Below are positions 44,196-53,324 of a DNA stretch of 64,000 nucleotides, in pieces; the first letter of the stretch is position 1, and every line of letters begins with the position of its first letter. The stretch is from the NCBI RefSeq assembly GCF_027595985.1, contig NC_073303.1:366347636-366411635 (forward strand). The letters run 5' to 3'. Made by a program: the position numbers and the translations under genes. The DNA comes from Sorex araneus (taxonomy: Eukaryota > Chordata > Mammalia > Eulipotyphla > Soricidae). Under the pieces are notes generated by a model that ran no database searches, was not told the DNA's origin, and saw only the letters and a list, made by a program, of their open reading frames with translations.

Positions 44196-44410
44196 CCCTC
44201 CAATCCCTCCCTTCCCCAGCCCCGCCCCTCCAGCCCTGCCCACTACCAGCCCCGCCCACTCCTGACCCCGCCCACTCCTGACCCCGCCCACTCCTAGTCC
44301 CGCCCACTTCCAGTCCCGCCCCTCCAGCACTGCCCACTCCCAGCCGCACCTCTGACCTAGTCCCGCTTTTTCCCAGCCCTGCCCCTTCCTAGCCCTGCCC
44401 CTCTCCCCAC
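44196..44410 (+). repeat. 16-bp GC-rich minisatellite
   Basis: About a dozen units related to CCCGCCCACTCCTGAC, near-identical in the centre (44250-44300, exact period 16) and diverging outward. The CCCGCCC core resembles the GC-box motif bound by Sp-family factors. Confidence 0.9.
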
Positions 44411-44469
44411 ACACACCCCTTTCCCAGCCACGCCTCCCCCCCCCCCCCCACACACACACTTTTGGGCAT

Positions 44470-44645
44470 TTTTGTTTTGTTTTTCTTTCTGGGTCACACC
44501 CAGCAGTGCTCAGCACCTACTTCTGGCGCTCTGCACTCAGGGAACCACTCCTGGCGGGCTCCGGAGACTGTGTGGGATGCGGGGATCCCACCTGGGTTGG
44601 GCGGATGGAAGGCAAACATGTGCTCCACTGCATGATCCAGCCCCA
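44470..44645 (-). mobile_element. SINE-A, diverged
   Basis: TTTCTGGGTCACACCCAGCA, the body with a shortened middle, GGGATCCCACCTGGGTTGGG and CATGATCCAGCCCC. Confidence 0.82.
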
Positions 44646-44888
44646 GCACTGTAGCACTGTAGCACTGTCGTCCCATTGTTCATTGATTTGCTCAGGCGGG
44701 CACCAGTAACTTCTCCATTGTGAGACTTGTCGTCACCGTTTTTGGCATATCAAATACGCCACGGGGAGCTTGCCAGGCTCTGCCGTGTGGGCAGGATACT
44801 CTCTGTAGCTTCCCGGGCTACCGGGAATCGAACCCGCCGGCCGCGTGCAAGGCAAACGCCCTACCTGCTGTGCTGTCCCTCCAGCCCC
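44646..44888 (-). mobile_element. SINE-B, full length
   Basis: A type B copy stacked directly on the head of the previous SINE-A. The tail side on + is AGCACTGT repeated three times. The body has GGGCACCAGTAACTTCTCCA and TTTTTGGCATATCAAATACG, and a GGGAATCGAACCCGCCGGCC head with a small deletion before it. Confidence 0.93.
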
Positions 44889-44919
44889 AGCACCTTTTCT
44901 TATTTTCTTTTTCCCCCCA

Positions 44920-45076
44920 TTTTTGTCTTAGGGCCGCATCCGGTGTGCACTCCTGGCTCTGCACTCAGGGATTTTTCCTGACGTGCTCAGGGGACCACAT
45001 GGGGTGCCAGGGATCAACCCTGGGTCGGCCGTGGGCAAGGTGAACGCCCTCCGTGCTGTACCGTCCCTCAAGCCCC
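44920..45076 (-). mobile_element. SINE-A, diverged
   Basis: TTTTTGTCTTAGGGCCGCAT, a shortened body, CAGGGATCAACCCTGGGTCG and CCGTCCCTCAAGCCCC. Confidence 0.8.
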
Positions 45077-46245
45077 GTCGGGTGGCCGCTGACGAATTCC
45101 TGTGCCCCTCACAAGGGCCCCCCACAAGGATGAAAGCTACAGCAGTGTCTGTCTGGTGTGTCTGCCGGGAGTGGATGTGGCCAGCCGAGACCGCTCCTGT
45201 CTGGGTGGGCTCGGTGTGTCTGGGTGGGCTCGGTGCCCCTGCAGACGGGTCGCTGTGTCTTTGCCCTGCAGACAGGTACCGGTCACTGTGTCTTTGCCCT
45301 CCAAGGGGGTCTTGGGCCTCGGGTGCACATCCTGTACCAGAAGCCACCTCCGTCCTCCCAGTCTCCTTCCCAGACGTCTGGTAGGTGTCGTGGAGCTCTC
45401 GAGTGGAAAGGGCCGAGTGAAGTCAGCCGGGGATTCAGCTCCCGGCCCCCGGAGGCTTTGAACAGGAGGAAGGTGGATTAGGCCATCGGAAGATAAAACT
45501 CTAAGTCCGGAGAGGGACTCCCAGCTCTGGGAGGACCTTCCGTTTCAGATGGGGAGCCTGGCCCCGCAGAGACATGAAAGACCCCGAAGCTGGGGCCGAG
45601 ACCCTTCAAAGGCCTTCAAAGGGCCAGGCCAGGGCTGGGGTTAAGCCTGGCTCGTCAGCCCTCCCCTTTGTTCTGGCTGTTCCTTCCCCCGAGGGCTTGA
45701 ACAGGGGTGGCAGAGATTCTCAGGGTGGGTTGGGGTGGATTTTCTCTTTGAAATTGGTCGGGGTAGGGGCTGGTTGTGAACACTTCCTTCTACGGTTGCC
45801 CTGAGTTGGATGGGTCAGTTCAGTTGTTTCCAAATTAAACAAATAGTTTTTGCCGAGTCGATTTTTGGAATATGAATCCTGCAAAGGTTGTTGCCGGAGC
45901 CCTGAAAGCTTTTCTTCCCACCATCTCCTTCCCCATTTCCTTCCCCCAAAGACCTTGACATTGGGGAGAGGAGATCGGAAAAGAGAGAAGTGCCTTTAGA
46001 AGTCCTTTTTTGAGTTTTCACACAATCCGATATTGCAGGGGGAAAAAAAATGAGGCTGCACGGGGATTTTACTTAGATAACGCTTTCAGAGCAAGAATGG
46101 TGGTCGCACCCTTTGGCTGTGCAATGGGACTGCGGTGGGTTTGAGGTGGGGTTTGTGAGCACTGCTTTGTGCCTGTTTCCTGAGTCTGGAGAGAATGATT
46201 TCAAGTTGCTTCCATGGATGAGAGATAGTGAAGTTGGCATCACTG
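45077..46245. other. Unique DNA, with an AT-richer block at 45820-46230
   Basis: The first half is GC-rich and contains a duplicated GGGTGGGCTCGGTG segment (near 45203 and 45222). The second half is repeat-free and AT-richer, a weaker candidate regulatory block. Confidence 0.35.
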
Positions 46246-46615
46246 TTTGTTTGTTTTGGGCCACGCCCAGAGGTGCTGGGGCATTCGTGCTGGCTCTGTA
46301 CCCATGAACTGCACCTGACAAGTGTTCGGGTGACCGTATGGGTTGCTGGAATTGAACCCTGGGCCACATGCCAGGCAGATGTGCTACCCACTGTCCTATT
46401 GCTTCCTGTCCCTGAAATTAACATTATCGTTGCGCTCTCGTTGGTCATGTATTTTGGTTGTGGGGCCACAGCCAGTGGCGCTAGGTTTATGCACGGCCCT
46501 GCACTCAGGGTCACTCCTGGTGGCCTCGGGGGGAAGCCTACGGTGTGCTGGGAGTCGAGCCTGGGTCTGCTGCGTGCAATCCTTACCCTCCGCACTGTTG
46601 CTCCGGCCCCTGTTG
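46246..46615 (-). mobile_element. Two diverged SINE-A copies
   Basis: About 46246-46412 (TTTTGGGCCACGCCCAGAGG, GGAATTGAACCCTGGGCC, CTATTGCTTCCTG) and about 46455-46612 (GTGGGGCCACAGCCAGTGG, GGGAGTCGAGCCTGGGTC, CTGTTGCTCCGGCCCC). Confidence 0.75.
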
Positions 46616-47694
46616 AGCTCTCTTGGAAAGAGTTTTTAATGTTTTGGTCAAAGAGAGACGTGTAGGCCGACTTGGAGAAGCCCAAGCCAGCTAGCCCCGA
46701 GCGCCTGCAGCTGTCAGCCCTGCTCTTCCGGTGCTGATGGTTTCTCCTCAGCGCGGGCCTCCGGACTCCCCCGGGCGGTGTGGGCGGGAAGGATGTCCGG
46801 GGTCAGCCTCATCCATCCTCCCCGCGTCCCCGGCCAGCCCTCGAGGAGTCATGGGGCTCGAGCGCCAGAGCCTTCCTTGGCCCGTTGTCTGAAACAGGGA
46901 TCGTTCTGCCGGGCGCCCCCAGGCCTGCCTTTCCTGGGGCACGGCCTGGGGCGAGAGTACAAATGGGGACCAGAGGGCCGAATAGTTAAAGGGGGGGTCA
47001 GGAAACATCGAAAAGGGACATTTAAATATTTCAGAGGTGTTTACCATATGTTGAATATTTCAGAGGTTTCTCTCACGTGGGGGCCGTGGCCAGGCCCCCC
47101 ACCTCACCCCCAGTGCCTAGAACCCCTTCCCACACCACCCTCAGGGGCCAGTTGGAGTCACCTGTGCCCCCCCTCCGCCCTGTAGTGCAGGCAGACAGAC
47201 AGACAGGCTCTGGGCCTCCTCCTCACTCCTGGTCTCCTGGTCATGGGCTGGGGCAGGGCACGCCGGTCAGTCAGGGTGGGCTCCCGGCTCCCCCTCCCCC
47301 TGTAGTCCGGGCCAGCTTCACAGAGAGGACCCGAGCCCCGGCAGTCCAGTGGGCTGCCAAGAAAACTCCGTGTCTGTCTTGTGAAGGGCTGGTCCTCCTG
47401 GGCCTAGGGCAGAGACCCCCAGGTGGGGGACTTGGTGGGGGACTCGGTAGGGGGTGGGGGGTGGGGGGCCTGCCCGTGCACGGCCGAGTGGGCAGGGGTC
47501 TGCCCTGCTGCCCTCACTGAGGCTTGGGCCTTGCCGTTCTTGCTACGGGCCAGAAGCTGGGGCCTGACGCTGGCCCCGGCTGGACCTTTGTCATTGGATG
47601 GCGAGACGCAGCCGTGAAGGAGGGACGGGAGACGGAGTGCAGCGGTGACCCGGCTCCTCGAGAGCCAGAGCAGGTGCTGGGCTGGGCTTTGGTT

Positions 47695-47862
47695 CTTGGG
47701 GGGAGTTTGGGCCACCCCGAGTGGGGGGTGCTCAGGGCTTCCTGCTGGCTCAGCGCTCAGGAATTACGCCTAGCAAGAGTCGGGGGGGGGGGGGAACCTG
47801 CGGGGTGCCAGGGATCGAACCCAGGTTGGCTGTGTGCGGGGCAGTCGCCTTCCCCGCCCGTT
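47695..47862 (-). mobile_element. Decayed SINE-A
   Basis: GAGTTTGGGCCACCCCGAGT, CTCAGCGCTCAGGAATTACG, CAGGGATCGAACCCAGGTTG, with the end CCCGCCCG. Confidence 0.7.
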
Positions 47863-50714
47863 TCTCTTTCGTTCCTGAAGCTCCGACGGCACGGGGCGGC
47901 CTGCTCCAGCCTTTCCCTGGGGACAGGGTCCGTGGGTTTGGGGACCAAGTAAGTCCTTGCCGTGTGCTGTCAGGCCTGCCGGCCGGGGCCAGGATTCCTG
48001 CCCAGGGTTCCGGCATCGATTTCTGCTGCCGAGTTCCCCGTTCTCCCGCCTCCACCCCCCTCCCCCGGCACCCCTTCCCCCGTGTCGCTGCGTCCTGCTG
48101 TCGTCCCGTGGCCAGCCTCCACACCTGCTGGCCTCTTTGTCCTCGGCGCTGTGTGTTTGGGGGGTTTCTCATGTTGGCGGCCTCCTTCACGTCACCTGCT
48201 GGCCCTGCCCGAGAGGGGTCCTGCTCCCCTACCTACAGATATGCCCGTCCATATCTTTCCCGGGCGCCTTGATTTCTCTTACACCCTGTGAAATGTCTCG
48301 GGCTCGGACGGATGCATACAGGGGCCAGGACAAGAGGCCCCGTCAGGCCCACGGGAGGTGCAGCGAGCTCGTTCCTCCGGTCAGCCCGGGTTCTTGCTGG
48401 GGGTCAGGGGAGGCGGTCGCCGGAGGACCGGCTGGCCTGGCCCTGCCGGTGTGTGTCTGGGCCGCAGGAAAGTGGGAGGTGGACACGCGGGGCTGAGTGC
48501 CGAGGGGTCCCGGTTAAGGTCGGGTAGCTGGAGTGAGCCTGGGGAGGACCGAGGGGAGGCCAGCTGGGCTGGAGGAAGGAAGGGTGGGCGAGGCCAGCCC
48601 GCAGGGCTCGCCCTGGAGTTGGCTGCCCAGGGGGGGAGGCGTGGCATGGGGAGGGGGAGGGCCCGGGCCAGCTCGGCAGCAGCCCGGGTGGGCCTCAGCC
48701 CCGGGGGAGGGCCGCCGCGGCTGCCTGGAGGTGTCCGGGCAGCTGGCGAGGGAGGCAGTGTGGGAACGCGCAAGGCACGTCCTTGCTGGCCTCCCAGCGT
48801 GACCTCTGAGGGCCCGGTGCTGGGGTGGCCGTAGGGAGAGGGGCGCGGAGGTAGGAGGCCGGAGCTCCCGGAAGAGGCTCTGGGCGCGGGCAGGAGGGGC
48901 CGGGAAGGGCCACGGGGGGCCTCCCTGGCCCGCCTGCAGGCGGCAGGAGAGGAGGAGGAGGGCAGGGCAGGGCCGGCTTCCCCGAGACGCGCCGGCTCTG
49001 GGTTCCTCTCCCTGGGCACGGTTTGGACTCTGCTTCCCTGCACGGCCTTTCTGTGGGGGTTCACTGACGGGCGGGTGTGGGGCCCCCCGGGCAGGCGGGG
49101 CGCTCAGGAGCCCTTCCTGGCGGGCCTCGGGGCGACCACGCAGAGCCAGGGATGAAGATCGGGGCTCCTGCCCACCCCCGCTCCCCAGAACTCGGGCCCC
49201 AGGCCTCGGCGCTGTCTCTCCCTGCCCTGCCCCCCGGCCATGCTGAGCAGGGAACAGTAGGTGATTCATCAGAGAAGCCCAGCACGCCCCGGGCCAGGGC
49301 TCTGTGTGGGGCCCGCGGGCACCGCCAGAGCTGGGGAGGCCCTCGGGGTCGGAGCAGTTGTGCCCGCGGCTGCCCGCGGCGTGCCTGGTGCCCTGCGGAG
49401 GTCATCATTGGCGTCTGGACAGGCCAGCGCTGTCCCTGGACGCCTGCCGTGTGGGCGCGGGGCCTTGGGCGGGCGGCTGAGTCTTGGGAGACGCTGTGGT
49501 AGCTCCGTGTCTCGTTTGCTTGGTTGGTTCTGGGACCTGCACCCGGCGGTGCTCAGGGATCACTCCCGGCGGGTGCCGGCGTGGCCGTGGAGTGCCTCGT
49601 CCCTCCAGCCCCGTTTAGCTTCCCCCAAGGCTGCCCTCGCCGGAGACGCGCCTCCCTGTGTGTGTCTGTGCGTTGGTGTTGCTGTGAGGAAGCCCAGGGC
49701 CCCGCGGGGCACGGGCCCCAGTGTCCTCGGTCCCCCTCGCCCGGAGGGAGGCCCTGGGGCCCGGCCTGCTCTGCGAGAGGTCACGGCCAACATCCGTTCC
49801 CAGCTGGCGGCCGAGCCGTGGTGGAGGCCTGGCCCACCCCGGCCGCCCGGACTGTGGAAGGCGGTGCCCGAGAGACAGTTCCCAGGGCAGGGACGGGGGG
49901 CAGGGGGGCGGGGGGTGGCGGCAGCCGGGGCCGAGGCCGCGATTTGGAAGATGAAAGGCAGTTGGCTGTGCAGGGGTGGGGCGTGAGGCCCGGAGAGCTG
50001 GACGCCCCTCCCTGCTGGTTCCTGAGTCGAACCTGGAGGCCCGGGCATGGTCCCACGGGGAACGCAGTCCACGGGAAGAGCAGCGCCTCGGAAGCGAGTC
50101 ACCAGAACGTTCTTCTGCTCACAGGAGGAGGAGGAGAGTTTGAGGAAGGGGTTCGAGCGCCGGAGTCTGCCGGAACGTCTCCCTGCAGCGGGGCGTGGGT
50201 GGCCGGCAGTGTGGCCGGCGGCAGCTGGGCTGCAGAGCAGACGCCGATGGCCAGGGCAGGGCCCTGGGGGTCCCCCACCGCGGTTGACGGGCACTCTCCC
50301 CTGGACGAGAGCAGGAGTCCGTTTTCGGGGGCCTGGGTGAGCCCGCGCCGTCACCCTGCAGGCCGCTGGGGACTCGGGGGTCAGCACTTGCCGGCCGAGC
50401 GCGCCGGCTCTCTCTCCGGGGAAACCGAGACATGAGCCGTCCTTGGGAAAGTTCTGGAAGGCTTCATGTTCGATTTGCTGTTGTTCGGGGGCCACGCGGG
50501 GCTGGGGCTGGGCCGGGGGTGCGGGTCAGGGCTACAGCCGGGCTCTGGCCCTCGCAGCTGTCTCCCCGCGGGCTGTCAGTCCCCAGAGAGGAGAGAGGGA
50601 CGTCCGAAGGAACAGCGGCCTTACTCGGCCTGCCTGTGCCCGCCAGGACGGAGGCGAGGGGACGGCAGGGCCGGACGAGAGGCAGGGGGCCCGTCACGGC
50701 CCAAAAGCTCTTTT
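47863..50714. other. Long GC-rich, SINE-poor intron segment
   Basis: About 2.8 kb with only one SINE scrap. Frames of 230-310 codons are open on both strands at once because stop codons are rare. A pyrimidine tract ending CTCACAG at 50118-50124 and a GTGAGC at 50337 could mimic an exon, but nothing supports one. Confidence 0.4.
49535..49612 (-). mobile_element. SINE fragment
   Basis: CACCCGGCGGTGCTCAGGGA and CTCGTCCCTCCAGCCCC flank a large internal deletion. Confidence 0.5.
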
Positions 50715-50882
50715 GATTTCTTCTTTATTTATGTTTTGGGGGTGCACACCTAGCCGTGCTCAGGGCTTACTCTAGCTCTGTGCTCAGCATCCACTCCTGC
50801 TGGTGCTCCCAGGGAGCCTCTCGGGTGCCGGGGTAGAACCTGGGTGGGCCGCCAACACCTGCTGTGCTTTTGCTCCGGCCCC
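50715..50882 (-). mobile_element. SINE-A, diverged
   Basis: TTTTGGGGGTGCACACCTAG, CTCTGTGCTCAGCATCCACT, GGTAGAACCTGGGTGGG and GCTTTTGCTCCGGCCCC. Confidence 0.75.
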
Positions 50883-50924
50883 TTGATTTCCTGGTAACAT
50901 TTTTGTTTGTTTTTGTTTGGAGGC

Positions 50925-51060
50925 ACCGCTATTTGCAAAACGGTTAATGGTAGGATTTCAGGCCTAAGACATCCCAGCACCCAGCCTCTGCCTCCCTCTG
51001 TTCCAGTGCTCCCTCCCATCTTAGCCCTCACCCCCACCCCCTGCCTCAGTTTCCTTTTCT
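50925..51060 (-). mobile_element. Possible LINE-1 tail remnant
   Basis: The pattern GCACCGCTATTTGCAAAACG, a CATCCCAGCACCC block and a C-rich run resembles the L1-tail pieces at 24.3 and 40.3 kb but is very diverged. Confidence 0.3.
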
Positions 51061-51099
51061 GTCACTGGACCATGCATTTTCCATGTCTTTGGGTGGAAC

Positions 51100-51360
51100 G
51101 GTTTGTTTTTTTTCTTTTTTTGGCCTGCAGCGCCAGTGCTGTGAGTGAATGCCAGGTTATTTCTGTGGCATTTCTGTGCGAAATGAAGAGGCTTAGTGCC
51201 TTTGAAAGGAGACATATTTCAGGGGGTAGAAATGAAATGAAAAACATTTGCTAGAATAACTAAAGCCGATCCTGCTGGAAAATGAAGCCATCGCGGAAGC
51301 TGAAATGCCGTCTTTTAATATTGTCTCTTAATGGAGACAACAGTAATGCTTTTTTTTTTT
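51100..51360. promoter_or_regulatory. Candidate conserved noncoding element
   Basis: An AT-richer, repeat-free island about 2 kb before the ZNF532 coding exon, inside very GC-rich intron. It includes GAAATGAAATGAAAAACATT and CTTTTAATATTGTCTCTTAATGG-type segments. Nothing coding is recognised. Confidence 0.35.
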
Positions 51361-52771
51361 TTTAGTGGGGTGAACACTGAAGCAAGCTGCCGACCGTAAA
51401 CCTCTCTCCCCTGTGCCTGCTCTCACGGAGGTGGGAGTAGAGCCCTTGCCCCCTGCCCCGCTGGAACACGTTCCCTTGTGGTCCAGAACGCGGGCCGGGC
51501 AGTGACGGCCGGTGAGCAGTGCTGGGTCGTGCGGGGCCTCTTGGCCGCGGGCCGGCCCTGTGCCCAGCCAGCCACCGTGGCCACCGGCAGCTCAGGTTTC
51601 AGGGCTGCCGCCCTCACGACCCCGGGGGAGGAGCGTGTGGGCAGGCCGGTCACGATGGCCATCTGCTGCTGCCCCGCGGGGCTCCGCACTCAGCACCCAG
51701 CACCCTGGCCGGGAGCTTCCCGCCGTCTGCTTTTCCGCCCACGTCTCATGCAGGTGCCCTTGGAACGGCCTCCCGGAGCCAGTGTCCGAATTGCCACCGT
51801 GTCCTTTGTTCTCTGGGCGACACCTTGGTCACGGGACCACGGTGCTGGGGCCCTGCTGGGTGAAGGGAGGCCCCTCCCCCCTGCACACACACACTCGGCC
51901 CAGGGGTGTCCAGAGCTGTCCCCAGTGCAGCCCCCGTTAGCTGTGCAGGGCCTGGGGGTCACCTGCCCTGTGTGGGGACCCCCCGGGCAGGGTGGGAGAC
52001 GGGCAGGGCCTGCGTGGACGGCCCCCGAGCGGTGAGCCCCCTCCCCACGTCCCTGCGGCCCTGCTGGTGCCCGGCTGTGACCCTGGGGCTCCCGAACAGC
52101 CAGCACCGTGGCGAGTGGTGTGGGGCGGGGCACCGTGAGGCTGGTGCTGTGTCCCCAGGCCTCCCCTGGCCCCAGGGCCCTGGGGCAGCTGGTGCACCGC
52201 GGTGTTTCCCTGCCAGAGGCCCGCGGTGGCCCTGGCACGGGGCAGGGAGTCTCAGCTGGGACTGCCCTCCTCATGTGGCGTTTCCACGGGGACGGTTGTG
52301 GGGACAGATCCTGCCTGGGCCCCCAGGAATCGCCCCCTTATTCTTAGGACAGGGACCTCCTTGGCAGCGCCACCCCCCGTGGACAGTGGCCTCGTGCTCG
52401 GGGTGCCCTGCCTGTGCTGGGCCTCCTGTCCGGTGTGTGGTCGGCGTCCCCCCGGGAAGCCCGAGGGGAGCTCAGTTCCGGCCCCCCACGGCCCCCCTGC
52501 ACCCAGCAGGAGTCACTCCTGAGGGCTGTGGGGGGCCCAGTCGGGCAGGGGCAGGGGAGCAGTGGCGGCCTGGCAGGGGTGTGTGGGCGGAACCCACCGC
52601 CCGCCTCACCACCTTTTGGTGCCCCTGCCTCCTGCCCGCTCCCCGTGCTCCCTGCCCTGTGAGCGTCTTCCGTCCCGGTTCCTCCCGACTCCTCCCTGCT
52701 CCTCCCCCTCTTCCCTCTCCCCCTTCTCTGTCCCTTCCCTGGACCACACTCCAGGCAGCATGGGACCTGTG

Positions 52772-52774
<3 letters not shown>
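51361..52774. other. GC-rich intron before the ZNF532 exon
   Basis: Unique GC-rich DNA with overlapping open frames on both strands and no domain signature. Confidence 0.4.
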
Positions 52775-52848
<74 letters not shown>

Positions 52849-52849
52849 G
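52775..52849 (+). repeat. (GT)n microsatellite
   Basis: A GT run of about 37 units with one TT interruption, some 460 bp before the ZNF532 coding exon. Confidence 0.97.
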
Positions 52850-52974
52850 TCAGCTGGGGTGTAAGCAGGGGTGAGGCCTGACCGGTCTCCCACACACCTT
52901 TGCACACAGAAGAGCTCGAGGGGTGCTGGGGGCTGCAGGGAGGAGGGGGAGCTGGTGAAGCCTTATTTGGGGGG

Positions 52975-53040
52975 ATTTGCTGTTTTCAGGGGCCACACCT
53001 GGTGGTACTCTGGGGGGTCCGCTGGTGCTGGGATGGCCCC
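52975..53040 (-). mobile_element. SINE fragment next to the ZNF532 acceptor
   Basis: GGGGCCACACCTGGTGGTAC and the following GCTGGTGCTGG are what remains of a type A copy. Confidence 0.4.
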
Positions 53041-53283
53041 TGCAGGCAGTGCCTGTGCTCCCCCACCTGCCTACCTGACCCCCGCAGTCGCCCCTTCATG
53101 TATCTGCCCGGAAGGACGCTTTCCTGAGCGACCCTCACGTCTCGGCCGAGTGTGGGGGGTCCCCCTACCCGTAGGCTGTCCCCCCTCCTGACGCTGCGCC
53201 CCGTGTTCGCACGCCGGCGCCCCGGTGTCCGAGAGGCCCCGGCCGGCCTCCCCCCAGCGGGCCCCGGGTGCCGAGCGCTGACG

Positions 53284-53307
53284 CCTTGTCCTCTGCCCCT
53301 CTGACAG
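53284..53307 (+). other. ZNF532: 3' splice site before the ZNF532 coding exon
   Basis: A pyrimidine-rich run ends in CTGACAG at 53301-53307. The exon would begin at 53308, giving 17 nt of 5' UTR before the ATG at 53325. The frame stays open upstream to an ATG at 53268, but that part lies in the inferred intron and does not match the family N-terminus. Confidence 0.8.
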
Positions 53308-53324
53308 GACGCCCGGGCCCCTCG

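Noticed and set aside
50125-50336. Possible extra exon between CTCACAG and GTGAGC
   Set aside because: Such site pairs are common by chance in GC-rich introns and nothing in the sequence between them supports an exon.
53268-53324. Upstream in-frame ATG extending the ZNF532 frame by 19 codons
   Set aside because: It precedes the splice acceptor at 53307 and does not match the family N-terminus, so it is intronic.
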